Assembly (NCBI GenBank): GCA_019636245.1
Contig: JAHBXX010000023.1
Location: forward strand, 1-64,000
Length of the DNA stretch: 64,000 nucleotides
Origin: Planctomycetota bacterium
GTDB taxonomy: Bacteria; Planctomycetota; UBA1135; UBA2386
Reading direction: 5' to 3'
Positions 27,501-35,514 of the stretch are shown in pieces. The position numbers and the translations under genes were made by a program. Position 1 is the stretch's first letter, and every line of letters begins with the position of its first letter. The notes under the pieces were generated by a model that was given only the letters and a program-made list of their open reading frames with translations, had not been told where the DNA came from and made no database searches.

Positions 27501-28112
27501 CTCGGGTGCCGGCGCCGCGGGCTGCAGGGCCACATCCGGGTGGCGGCGCCACAGGCGCCAGGCGGCGACGAGCCGATCGGGCGTCAGCTCGGCGAGGCTC
27601 AGCACGGCCTGCAGCACGTCCGGTTCCGCGGCATAGGTCCGCCGCAGCACGTCGGCGGCGGCGCGATGCACCATCGGCATCGGGTCGACGACGAAGTCGA
27701 GGCGGAACGGCTGCCGCGTCTCGAACGCGCTCTCGTCGAGCAGGCGCTTGCAGAAGCCGTGGATGGTGGCGATCGGCACGCGGTCGAAGTCGTCGAGCGC
27801 GGCCCTGACCATCGCCCGGGCGCCGTCGGTGCGCGCCAGCCGGCGGAAGAACGGGTCGTCGCACGGTGCGCCTTCGGCGACCCGCCCGATGCGTTCGAGC
27901 GCCGCGCGCAGGCGGTTCTTCAGCTCCTCGGTGGCGGCGATCGTGAACGTCACCACGAGGGCCCGGTCGAGCGAGGGGATCCGGCCCTCGAACAGGAGGC
28001 GCAGCAGCAGACCGACCAGGGTGTAGGTCTTGCCGGTGCCGGCGCTGGCCTCGAGCAGCACGGTGCCGCGGTCGAGCGGAGCGGATTCCAGGGAGAAGGG
28101 GGCCGCCGTCAC
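24588..28112 (-). CDS. recB: RecB helicase-nuclease subunit
   Basis: 1174 residues from a GTG overlapping the recC stop (GTGA). The N-terminal UvrD-like helicase has Walker A EASAGTGKTYTL, TFTIAATEELKNR, motif II LIDEFQDTD, GDPKQSIYGFRGAD, and TVHGSKGLQYEIVF. The C-terminal nuclease domain shows HWIVDWKSNHLG (the catalytic DxK pair) and a final YHLYVLALHR helix. It is the 3'-5' motor and the only nuclease of RecBCD. The frame is open further upstream inside recC, but the family start is at 28112. Confidence 0.96.
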   Translation of the reverse strand: MTAAPFSLESAPLDRGTVLLEASAGTGKTYTLVGLLLRLLFEGRIPSLDRALVVTFTIAATEELKNRLRAALERIGRVAEGAPCDDPFFRRLARTDGARAMVRAALDDFDRVPIATIHGFCKRLLDESAFETRQPFRLDFVVDPMPMVHRAAADVLRRTYAAEPDVLQAVLSLAELTPDRLVAAWRLWRRHPDVALQPAAPAPEPHLLAARAALEQAAATFDAEARGLLLRLVFRKEKNLFDVPREMALDGLARQLATSPLLALGDVVQFAPDRLRPCLQKSSVVPSTAQPFFAACAAAAAAVDAATDHLRARLLRELDERLARDKQRQHVLSFDDLLQRALAALQDPARRAVLLAAIRDRYEVALIDEFQDTDAVQYEIFATCFAQRPLFLVGDPKQSIYGFRGADLGAYFRAAKDAVAVETLDTNFRSAKALVEAVGHLFAPANAFVAEGIVLPPVHAAAAPTALGIDGDAGPAFRWRLLPPPPGQKGPTNKDPAEAQIAADVGAEISRLLAGPARLDGRPLRPRDFAVLTRTNKQAVRVQAALRDAGIASAIGKAGDIFDSDEFVEVERLLRAILQPRDLGLARAAMATRLWGHDAVALRASAGDDPAFDRALQALDEWRRLWHRHGLIVATERLLGDLEVVPRLLAQRGGERALTNYQQLFELLHQAEHAERLSPEGLFAWLQHERRHKEELDYQLRELRLESDDDAVQILTVHGSKGLQYEIVFCPFLWDARPPKAPDLVTGEGGRQVVFAFDDATKGRVGLDRLAEDVRLAYVAVTRARRRCYLHFGLLSKFSHHSAPSWLLWPAAAGEDLPRSPAGFAAWTDRAKAQFARLPQRLAELCAASGGTMGVELVPEAPQACPLPPRPGTPLLPPLVPRRTLAARALHSFTSLVAGAPALDPSPDVADPPAPLPAAPAAGRGIFAFARGTRAGQCLHALLERVDLDALDAAPAAQLVRDTLHAFGLADPAAHPGPLEPEADVLQNLRDLAAARVHAGGPTLAELARGPKAVEWKFTLPTPGSSLADLARAFAEHGSPLARRYAERLHRLPPRQLHGFLVGFVDLTATLGERHWIVDWKSNHLGDRAEDYGPEALATAAVDGDYVLQYHLYVLALHRQLRARLPGYDYDRHQGGVCYAFLRGARAGTPSGMLFDRVPGALVAAMDRWAGGGA

Positions 28113-31100
28113 GTCGTGACCTCGGCCTCGTGCGCACAATCGTGGTAGGGACCCCAGATCGCGCGGGCCCATTCGGCGAAGCCGTCCAGGCCCAGCGCGT
28201 CCCGGTTGCGCAGGCAGAGGTCGATCGCCGCGTCCTCGCTGTCGTTGGGACCGCCGCGATCGCTGGTGTTCGGCTGCCAGGCGGTGCGGGCCTTGCGTTG
28301 CGCCGCCTCGGGGTCGGTTTCGGCCGCGAAGGCCCAGGAGCTCTTCTCGAACAGCGGCAGGGGCTCGACCAGGCCTTGGCGGTAGCCGAGCACGAAGGTC
28401 GCCAGCAGCGCCTGGGCCGCGCCGCCGGGCAGCGGGTGGAACGTCACCGTCCGGTCCTTCGCGAACAGGCGCGTCAGGTCGGGCAGGTCGGTCTGGCCCT
28501 GGGCGCGGGCCGCGCTCATCCACACGTGCTGCAGCCAGGCGCGCATGCGGTCCTTCGGCTTCAGCCTGGCGATGCGCGCCCGCACCACGCCGTCGTCGCC
28601 GATGCCGTCCAGTTCGCCGTGCACGGTGACCGCGTCGCAGCGCACGCGCAGCACGCGGCGGCCGCTGCCGGCGTAGGGCGCGGTGCGGGCCAGGAACGCC
28701 GCGGTCTCCTCGTCGACCTGCGCGAACGCGAACGTGCCGCGGCCGCCGACCGGCAGCCGGCCGGTGGCGCGCGCCAGGGCCAGCGGATCCCGGGGCGGCG
28801 GTTCGCCGCGCTGCGCCCGGCGCACCGCGGGGTCCTGGAAACGCCAGCGGTCGAGGCCCGACAGTTCGAAGGGCTCGGTCTCCGGCTCCTCGTCGCTGTC
28901 GCGCGGCAGCCGCACGAACAGCACATCCTGCAGGAAGAAGCGGCACGGATGGTGCCAGAACCGCGCCAGCCGCTCGAACGGCAGCTCGTCGCCGAGCAGG
29001 TCCGCCGGCGGCTCGACGGGGCCGGTCACGAACGGGGGCGGTGACACCGGCTCGGCCGGTGGGCCCGCCGGCTCGCCGCGCGCATGGGTGAACAGGCGCG
29101 CATCCTCCCCGGTGCGGTAGCGGCGGCTCCAGGGCTGCAGCGGGTGCCTGACGACGACCAGGTCCCGCGGCGCGCCGTCGCCGCGGCCGCTGCAGCTCCG
29201 GTCGACGAGGTCGAGCAGCTCGGCGATCGCCACCGACGGCGCGCAGGCGCTGTCGTCCTTCGGCGAGCGGCCGACGAACGTCAGGTGCAGCCGTTCGCGC
29301 GCCGCCAGCAGCGCGTCGAGGAACAGCTGGCGGTCGTCGAGCCGCACGCTGCGGTCGCCCGGCCGCCGCTGCCGCGCGATCAGGTCGAACGGCGCCGGCT
29401 GGTCGCGGCGGGGGAAGGCCGCGTCCGACAGCCCGCACAGGTAGAGGTGGCGCACCGGCACGGTGCGCATCGGCTGCATCGCCGCGACGGTGACGGCGCC
29501 GCCGAGGAAGCCGCCGCCGGTGGCGGCGCGCTGCAGCTGTCCGCGCAGCCAGTCGCGCAGCACGATCGGCGACAGCGGTTCGCGCACCGCCGCGGCCGCG
29601 CCGAGCGCGCGCAGGGCGGCGGTGGCGCGCTGCAGCCGCTGCAGCGCCTGCTCGTCGTCGCCGTCGGTCGGCAGGTAGAGGGCCGCCACCAGGGCGTCGA
29701 TCCGGTCGGCCCAGGCCGCCGGCGCGTGCGCGCGCTGCAGCCCCGGCAGGTGAGCGAACAGCGTGCGCAGGAAGCCGAGGCCGCGCTGCAGCAGTTCGTC
29801 GCGGCCGGAGGTCGCGTCGGCGGCCGGCAGCAGGCCGAGCACCAGTTCGTCGGTGGGGCCGGTGGCGACGCCGAGCAGCAGGCGGTCGAGGCCCTGCCGC
29901 CACGAGTTCTCCTCGAACGGCGGCAGCTGGAACTGCCGCGCGCGCGCCTCGCCGTCGAGGCCCCAGCGGATGCCGGCCCGCTGGCACCAGTGCCGCAGCA
30001 CCGGCACGTCGCCCGGGGCGAGGTCGAAGCGGCGCAGCAGCGCCGGCTGCTCGAGCAGGCGCAGCACGTCGAACACCTCGAGCCGCTCCTGCGCCAGTTC
30101 GAGCACCGCCAGCAGCGAGGCGCACAGCGGCCACTCGCTGGCGGGCGCGCGGTCGGCGACCTGGAACGGCAGGTGGCGGCGCACCGGCCCGAACACCGCC
30201 TCGGCGTACGGCGCGTAGGCGGCGATGTCCGGCACCAGCACCAGCACCTCGTGCGGCTGCAGCGAACGATCCCGCTCGAAGGCGGCGAGGATCTGGTCGC
30301 GCACCACCTCGAGTTCGCGCTGCGGCGAGTGGCAGTCGTGCACCCGCAGCGAGTCGTCGTCGGCGCGCAGCGGGAAGCGGCGGCCAGCGGCGCCGCGGTC
30401 GTGCACCGCGGCGATGTCGCGCTGCAGGCAGGCGAGCAGCGACGGCGCGGTCGCGTCCGGATCGGGGGGCGCGGCCAGCGCGTGCCGTTCGCACGGCACG
30501 GCCGGCTCGTCCTCGAGCCGGTCGAGCTGGTCGGCGAACTCGCGCGCCAAGGTGCCGAAGCGGGCCAGCAGCGCATGGCCGCCGGCATGGTCGCGCGGCC
30601 GCTGGTCGCCGAACCAGTGCGGGGTCGGCTGCGGCACGTAGAGGTGCACCGGGATGTGCAAGGCGACGCGCTGCAGCAGCTCGACGAAGGCCGGCGGCAG
30701 GGAGCCGGCGCCGAACACCGAAAGGCGCGGCGGCAGCACGGCGCGCGCGCGGTCGGCGTCGGCCAGCAGGGTGCGCAGGCCGTCGATGCGGTGCGCGGCC
30801 GCGGCATCGCCCGGGCCCTGGCCCGCGGGCGGGTCCGGGAACAGGCGCGGACCGCCGTTCGCGCGCGCACGACCGCGTCGGGCCGGTGCCGGCGGCGCGA
30901 GCCCGGCGTCCCGCAGGAGCGCCCGCCACAGCGCGGCCTGCCACGGCCCGTGCGGGCCCTGGTCGCGCAGGTCGTCGCCGGCGCCGGCGCGCGCCAGCAG
31001 GTCGCTGCGGTAGAGCTGGTAGTCGTCGAACGCCGCGGCGAGCCGCTCGGCGAGCTGCCAGCGCTTGCGGCCGTCCGGGTCGTCCTCGCAGTAGCGCGCG

Positions 31101-31429
31101 GCGAGATCGAACTGCGGCGTCAGTTCGGCGTCGCCGAGCAGCCGGAACAGCCGCAGGGCCAGCAGCTCGGGGGCGAAGGGATCGGGCGCACCGGCGCGCG
31201 CCGGCGCGGCGAGTTCGGCCAGGAAGGCGCCCGGGAACGGGAAGCGCAGGCCGGCGGCGATGCCGTGGCGGCTGGCGAGTTCCAACTCGAGCCAGCGGGC
31301 GAGGCCGCGCGTCGGCACGACGATGGTCTCGGTGGCGAGCGGCGGCAGCGGGGCTGTGGCGAGCCGCGCGGCGAGGGCCGCGCCGAGGTCCTCGAGGCGG
31401 TGGCTCGTGAGCACGGCGAGTCCCGGCAT
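28109..31429 (-). CDS. recC: RecC subunit of exodeoxyribonuclease V
   Basis: 1106 residues. It starts MPGLAVLTSHRLEDL and has the typical IVVPTRGLARWLELELA block, the inactive helicase fold (LSVFGAGSLPPAFVELL, LYVPQPTPHWFGD), VLVLVPDIAAYAPY, and LYLCGLSDAAFPR. RecC holds RecB and RecD together and recognises Chi in enterobacteria. It is first in the tightly coupled recC-recB-recD operon. Length matches the family. Confidence 0.93.
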   Translation of the reverse strand: MPGLAVLTSHRLEDLGAALAARLATAPLPPLATETIVVPTRGLARWLELELASRHGIAAGLRFPFPGAFLAELAAPARAGAPDPFAPELLALRLFRLLGDAELTPQFDLAARYCEDDPDGRKRWQLAERLAAAFDDYQLYRSDLLARAGAGDDLRDQGPHGPWQAALWRALLRDAGLAPPAPARRGRARANGGPRLFPDPPAGQGPGDAAAAHRIDGLRTLLADADRARAVLPPRLSVFGAGSLPPAFVELLQRVALHIPVHLYVPQPTPHWFGDQRPRDHAGGHALLARFGTLAREFADQLDRLEDEPAVPCERHALAAPPDPDATAPSLLACLQRDIAAVHDRGAAGRRFPLRADDDSLRVHDCHSPQRELEVVRDQILAAFERDRSLQPHEVLVLVPDIAAYAPYAEAVFGPVRRHLPFQVADRAPASEWPLCASLLAVLELAQERLEVFDVLRLLEQPALLRRFDLAPGDVPVLRHWCQRAGIRWGLDGEARARQFQLPPFEENSWRQGLDRLLLGVATGPTDELVLGLLPAADATSGRDELLQRGLGFLRTLFAHLPGLQRAHAPAAWADRIDALVAALYLPTDGDDEQALQRLQRATAALRALGAAAAVREPLSPIVLRDWLRGQLQRAATGGGFLGGAVTVAAMQPMRTVPVRHLYLCGLSDAAFPRRDQPAPFDLIARQRRPGDRSVRLDDRQLFLDALLAARERLHLTFVGRSPKDDSACAPSVAIAELLDLVDRSCSGRGDGAPRDLVVVRHPLQPWSRRYRTGEDARLFTHARGEPAGPPAEPVSPPPFVTGPVEPPADLLGDELPFERLARFWHHPCRFFLQDVLFVRLPRDSDEEPETEPFELSGLDRWRFQDPAVRRAQRGEPPPRDPLALARATGRLPVGGRGTFAFAQVDEETAAFLARTAPYAGSGRRVLRVRCDAVTVHGELDGIGDDGVVRARIARLKPKDRMRAWLQHVWMSAARAQGQTDLPDLTRLFAKDRTVTFHPLPGGAAQALLATFVLGYRQGLVEPLPLFEKSSWAFAAETDPEAAQRKARTAWQPNTSDRGGPNDSEDAAIDLCLRNRDALGLDGFAEWARAIWGPYHDCAHEAEVTT

Positions 31430-31475
31430 CGCGTCACCCTACCCAGCGCCGGCGGGGGATGCACGTGCGGCCGCG

Positions 31476-33392
31476 TCAGTGGCGATGGCCGCAGCAGCCG
31501 TCGTCCGTGGCGGTGTCGGCGGTGCTGGCCGCGCTCGCCGCGTGGCTGGCTGCGGCGTGGCCGTGGTCGCCGTGGTCGTGCCCGTGGCCGTGGTGGGCCG
31601 GAGCGGACGCGCCGTCGCCGCAGCACGGCGGCGGCTCGCCCGGGGCGACGTTCGCCGGCGATTCGAACAGGCGCTCGAGGAACGGCCGCACGCCCTGCCG
31701 CAGCAGCGAGCGGGCGAACACCAGGCCGAGCGCGCCGAGCAGCAGCCAGCCGAGTACGCCGTGGTCGTGGGCGGCCGCGCCCAGCCCGGGCACCACCGGC
31801 TGCGGCAGCAGCCAGTTCGCGGCGTAGCCGAGCACGACGGCGCCGACCCACATCGACGCGGCGAACGCGACTGCGGTGCGGCCGCCGTGCAGTCGCGCCA
31901 GCACGCCGAAGGTGGTGACGTTGGTCGCCGGTCCGGTCAGCAGGAACGCCAGCACGGCGCCCGGCGACAGGCCCTGCACGAGCAGCATCGCCGCCAGCGG
32001 CGTGCTGCCGGTGGCGCAGACGTAGAGCGGCAGGCCGAGCAGCGCCGCCACCGGCACGTCGATGCCGGCCGGCAGCGAGGCGATCCAGTCGCGGTCGACG
32101 TACGGCATCAGCAGGGCCGACAGCAACAGACCGGCCAGGATCCAGGTGGCGGTGTTGTCGACCGCCGGGCCGAAGCCGAACCGCACGGCGCCCGCGAGGC
32201 GCGCGCCGAGGCTGCCCGTGGGCGAGGTCGGCAGCGCATCGCCGCCGGCGGCCTCGGTGCGCGCCGGACGGCGCTCGGCCAGCGAGGCGACGAGCACGCC
32301 GACGCCGAGCGCCAGCACCGCCGCCATCAGCACCCGCACGAGCGCCACCTCGCCGCCGAGCAGCTGCCACGACAGCAGCACCGCGGCGATCTCGAGCTCC
32401 GGCGTGGCGACCAGGAACGCCAGCGCCGCGGCCATCGCCGTGCCCTGGCGGATGAGTTCGCGGTAGATAGGCACCACGCCGCACGAGCACACCGGCAACG
32501 GCAGGCCGACGGCGACGCCGCGCAGGGCCTGCACCAGCTTCGGGCCCTGCGTCATGCGGCGCAGCCAGTTGGCCGGCAGGAAGGCGTGGCAGAGCCCGAC
32601 CAGCAGGTAGGCCAGCAACAGCGCCGGCGCCGATTCCGCCGCCAGGGTCAGGAACACCTGCGCCGGGCTGCCGTGCTCGTGGGCGGGGAAGTGGTCGCGG
32701 ATGACCAGCCACAGCACCGCTGCTGCCAGCGCCGCGCCGCCGACCGAGGCCACGCGCCAGCGGCCCTGTTCGCGCGGCGCCGGGATGTGCGAGTGCAGCA
32801 CGACGTGCAGCAGCGAGCCGACCAGCAGCGACTGCAGCAGCGCGAGGCCACGCTGTGAGGTGTCGGTCAGCACGCTCTCGCCGAGGTAGAAGCCGAACAG
32901 CGTCGCCGAGACGCTGACCAGGGTGACCAGCACGGCGGGCAGGAAGCCGAGCGTGCGCGGCACGATCCACCAGATGCCGACGCCCTCGGGGATGCGGTGC
33001 AGGATGATCGCCCAGGCGGTGACCTCGTGCGTGTGGGCGTGGTCGTGGCCGTCGTGGTGGTGGTGGCCGTCGGCGAGGAAGAGGCCGTCGAGGCTCGCGT
33101 GCGCGGCCATGCCGAGCAGGGCGAGCACCAGCACCGTGCGCCGCATGCCGGCATGGCCGCCGTGCAGGGTGCGTTCGGCGAGGGTCGGCAGCAGGAAGCC
33201 GACCAGCGCCAGCGGCAGCACCAGCCAGCCGCCCTGGCTGGCCGACTCCGGCAGCAGGTGCAGCAGCGCGAAGCCGCTGATGGTCAGCAGGCAGAAGCTG
33301 TCCAGGGCGACGGTCGACCACGCGTGCCGGCGGGCGAGCCAGACCAGCAGCGGGCCGAGGGCCAGGGCCAGGAAACCGAAGAGCAGCAGCAC
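31476..33392 (-). CDS. ZIP-like domain fused to a YraQ/ArsP-type permease, His/Cys-rich tail
   Basis: 638 residues with about 16 membrane helices. Residues 1-240 resemble a ZIP metal transporter: His98-Asp102 in AAHASLDG, His132 to Gly137 in LHRIPEG, and a His-rich cytoplasmic loop at 108-122 with eight His. Residues about 245-600 are a PF03773-type permease with VCSCGVVPIY (Cys302, Cys304) and a second half ending GPATNVTTFGV. The last 50 residues hold two CC pairs and some ten His. It is likely a divalent-metal transporter; direction and metal are not shown. The same-strand sigma factor gene lies 59 nt upstream. Confidence 0.8.
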   Translation of the reverse strand: MLLLFGFLALALGPLLVWLARRHAWSTVALDSFCLLTISGFALLHLLPESASQGGWLVLPLALVGFLLPTLAERTLHGGHAGMRRTVLVLALLGMAAHASLDGLFLADGHHHHDGHDHAHTHEVTAWAIILHRIPEGVGIWWIVPRTLGFLPAVLVTLVSVSATLFGFYLGESVLTDTSQRGLALLQSLLVGSLLHVVLHSHIPAPREQGRWRVASVGGAALAAAVLWLVIRDHFPAHEHGSPAQVFLTLAAESAPALLLAYLLVGLCHAFLPANWLRRMTQGPKLVQALRGVAVGLPLPVCSCGVVPIYRELIRQGTAMAAALAFLVATPELEIAAVLLSWQLLGGEVALVRVLMAAVLALGVGVLVASLAERRPARTEAAGGDALPTSPTGSLGARLAGAVRFGFGPAVDNTATWILAGLLLSALLMPYVDRDWIASLPAGIDVPVAALLGLPLYVCATGSTPLAAMLLVQGLSPGAVLAFLLTGPATNVTTFGVLARLHGGRTAVAFAASMWVGAVVLGYAANWLLPQPVVPGLGAAAHDHGVLGWLLLGALGLVFARSLLRQGVRPFLERLFESPANVAPGEPPPCCGDGASAPAHHGHGHDHGDHGHAAASHAASAASTADTATDDGCCGHRH

Positions 33393-33451
33393 GGGGCGGG
33401 AAGACTAGGCCAGGCGCCGCGGCGGCGACAGCACGCGGCGCCGGCCTCGGC

Positions 33452-34009
33452 TCACGTTGCCGCGGCCGGCGGCCGTTCCGCCAGCGCCGCCTGCAGGACG
33501 TCGCGCGCCCGGTGCAGGCGCGACCGCACGGTGCCCACCGGCAGGTGCAGCGCGGCGGCGATGCCGCGGTAGTCGAGGCCGGTGGCGACGTAGAGGTCGA
33601 ACGCCGTGCGCTGGCCGGCGGGCAGGTCGGCCAGCGCGGCATCGAGCCGGGCGCCGAGTTCGTGCGCGTAGGCGTGGTGGAGCGGATTGTCGCAGCCGTG
33701 GTGCAGGGCACAGTGGTGCGCCGCCTCGTGTTCGTGCCGCTGGCGGCGCTGCAGCGAGCGCCGCAGCTGGCGGCTGCGCAGCACCACGGCCCGCACCAGC
33801 CAGCCACGCACGTCGATGGGCGCCGCCGGCAGGCGCCACAGCGCGACCAGTGCCTCCTGGACGACATCGGCGGCGAGGTGTTCGCAGCCGAGCAGGCGCC
33901 GTGCGACCGCGGTCGCGCGCGGCAGGTGGGGGCGCAGCAGGTCGTCGACGGACGCGTCGACGGCCGGGGGGGAGGGCGTGCAGGTGGATCCGGGGAGCTC
34001 GGTGCGCAT
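33452..34009 (-). CDS. ECF-type RNA polymerase sigma factor with His/Cys-rich linker
   Basis: 185 residues. Sigma-2 spans about 24-90 (AADVVQEALVALWRL, VRGWLVRAVVLRSRQL). Sigma-4 spans about 120-175 (LPAGQRTAFDLYVATGLDYRGIAAALHLPVGTVRSRLHRAR). The linker between them holds nine His (92, 94, 98, 99, 103, 104, 111, 112, 116) and two Cys (100, 106), which could bind metal. No anti-sigma gene adjoins it. It is divergent from the porin/Znu genes and upstream of the ZIP-permease gene, so it probably controls metal transport. Function is inferred. Confidence 0.85.
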   Translation of the reverse strand: MRTELPGSTCTPSPPAVDASVDDLLRPHLPRATAVARRLLGCEHLAADVVQEALVALWRLPAAPIDVRGWLVRAVVLRSRQLRRSLQRRQRHEHEAAHHCALHHGCDNPLHHAYAHELGARLDAALADLPAGQRTAFDLYVATGLDYRGIAAALHLPVGTVRSRLHRARDVLQAALAERPPAAAT

Positions 34010-34118
34010 CGTCGCGCCGCAGCGCGCGCGCACGGTAGGTTGGCCGGTCGCTGGCCGCAAGGCCGGCGCTGGCGGCGGAAATCCGGGAACCCGCGGGCCG
34101 CGACCGGCACCCGGGGGT

Positions 34119-35498
34119 GTGCGAACGCGAACTGCAGTCCTGGTCGGCATGCCGGTGCTGGCGCCGCTGGTGGTCGCGCTGCCCTTGGCGGCGCAGGACC
34201 CGACCCGGCCGGCGCCGTCGCGCCGGGCGGCGCTCGAGCGCGCGGCGGCGCAGGCGCCCATCGCCCCGATCGATCTCGGCGCCGTGCCCCTGGCCCAGGG
34301 AGGTCGCACCCAGGGGCTCGGGCCGCTGACGCAGCTCGACATCAGCGTCGACCTGATGTTCGCCGCCGGCGGCTCGACCGCGCGCGACGACGTGCTGCGC
34401 CAGCTGCAGGGCGGCGCCCACGACCCGAAGAAGCGCGGCTTCACCCTGCAGCAGGCCGAACTGCAGATCAACGGCGCCGTCGACCCGTACTTCAGCGGCC
34501 AGGTCGTGCTGGTGTCGTCGCTGGACGCCGACGAGGGCGAGACGATCGTCGAGCTGGAGGAGGCCTGGCTGCTGTCGCAGCAGCTCCCGGCGAACCTGCA
34601 GCTCAAGGCGGGCCACTACCTGACCGAGTTCGGCCGCATCAACCCGGTGCACCCGCACGCCTGGGACTTCCAGGACCAGCCCGTCGTGCTGACGCGGTTC
34701 TTCGGCGCCGACGGCCTCCGGGCCCCCGGCGCCCGCGTGTCGTGGCTGGCGCCGACGCCGACCTACCTCGAGTGCACCGTCGGCGTGCAGAACGCCAACG
34801 GCGAGACGCTGCAGAGCTTCCTCGCCAACGACGAGGTCTACGACGAGCGGCCGGTGGGCGGCCGCCTGCTCGACGACGAGGCGCGGGTCGTGCACTCGCT
34901 CGGCGACGTGCTGTGGCAGGCGCGCGTCGCCACGGCGGTCGACTTCGATGCCGCCCACACGCTCGGCGCCGGCGTGTCGGCGCTGTTCGGCCCGAATGCG
35001 ACCGGCCGCGGCGCCGACACGCTGATCTACGGCGCCGACGTCATGTTCCGCTGGCGGCCGGTCGACAACCGGCGCGGCTACCCGTTCCTGAAGCTGCAGG
35101 GCGAAGTCCTGGCGCGCGTGTTCGACGCCGCGGCGCAGGTCGACGACGCCGATCCGCTCGCGCCGCAGGCGCTGCCGGCCGACACCCTGCGCGACTGGGG
35201 CGGATACCTCTACGCGGTCTACGGGTTCGACGTCGGCTGGGCGGTCGGCCTGCGGGCGGAGTACGCGAGCGGCAGCGGCGCCAGCTACCTCGGCGGCGGC
35301 GAGTTCGCGCGCCAGGAGGACCCGTGGCGGGCCGACCGGCTGCGGTTGTCGCCGATGCTCTCGTACCAGACCTCGGAGTACTCGCGGCTGCGGCTGCAGT
35401 ACAACTACGATCACAGCGACCACCTCGACGACGCCGTGCACTCGGTCTGGCTCGGCTTCGAGATCCTGATCGGCCCGCACCAGCCGCACAGCTACTGA
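34119..35498 (+). CDS. Outer-membrane porin-like beta-barrel protein
   Basis: 459 residues from GTG 34119, which gives a clean signal peptide ending PLAAQ; ATG 34149 is possible. The rest is a run of amphipathic strands of the porin type (KRGFTLQQAELQINGAVDPYFSGQVVL, LKAGHYLTEFGRINPVHPHAWDF, LRLQYNYDHSDH), and the C-terminal strand is followed by HQPHSY. It resembles zinc-regulated outer-membrane proteins found next to Znu systems. It lies 16 nt before the ZnuA-like gene and would pass metal or a chelate across the outer membrane. Confidence 0.72.
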   Translation: MRTRTAVLVGMPVLAPLVVALPLAAQDPTRPAPSRRAALERAAAQAPIAPIDLGAVPLAQGGRTQGLGPLTQLDISVDLMFAAGGSTARDDVLRQLQGGAHDPKKRGFTLQQAELQINGAVDPYFSGQVVLVSSLDADEGETIVELEEAWLLSQQLPANLQLKAGHYLTEFGRINPVHPHAWDFQDQPVVLTRFFGADGLRAPGARVSWLAPTPTYLECTVGVQNANGETLQSFLANDEVYDERPVGGRLLDDEARVVHSLGDVLWQARVATAVDFDAAHTLGAGVSALFGPNATGRGADTLIYGADVMFRWRPVDNRRGYPFLKLQGEVLARVFDAAAQVDDADPLAPQALPADTLRDWGGYLYAVYGFDVGWAVGLRAEYASGSGASYLGGGEFARQEDPWRADRLRLSPMLSYQTSEYSRLRLQYNYDHSDHLDDAVHSVWLGFEILIGPHQPHSY

Positions 35499-35514
35499 TC
35501 CGCCCGGAGACCCG

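Noticed and set aside
22974..28148. A 1724-codon plus-strand open frame opposite recD and recB
   Set aside because: It is a shadow of GC-rich codon bias on the opposite strand. Its translation is Arg/Gly/Ala-rich with no domains, while the minus strand has clear RecB and RecD motifs.
24588..30944. A possible RecB-RecC fusion from one very long frame
   Set aside because: The upstream part of the frame translates recC in the wrong frame. RecB similarity starts at 28112 with a GTGA overlap, and recC is intact in its own frame.
31430..31475. An anti-sigma gene next to the ECF factor
   Set aside because: Neither this gap nor 33393-33451 nor the frames around the sigma gene hold a membrane-anchored anti-sigma candidate.
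34010..34118. A Zur box or riboswitch between the sigma and porin genes
   Set aside because: No palindromic operator or riboswitch fold was convincing by eye in this 109-nt gap.
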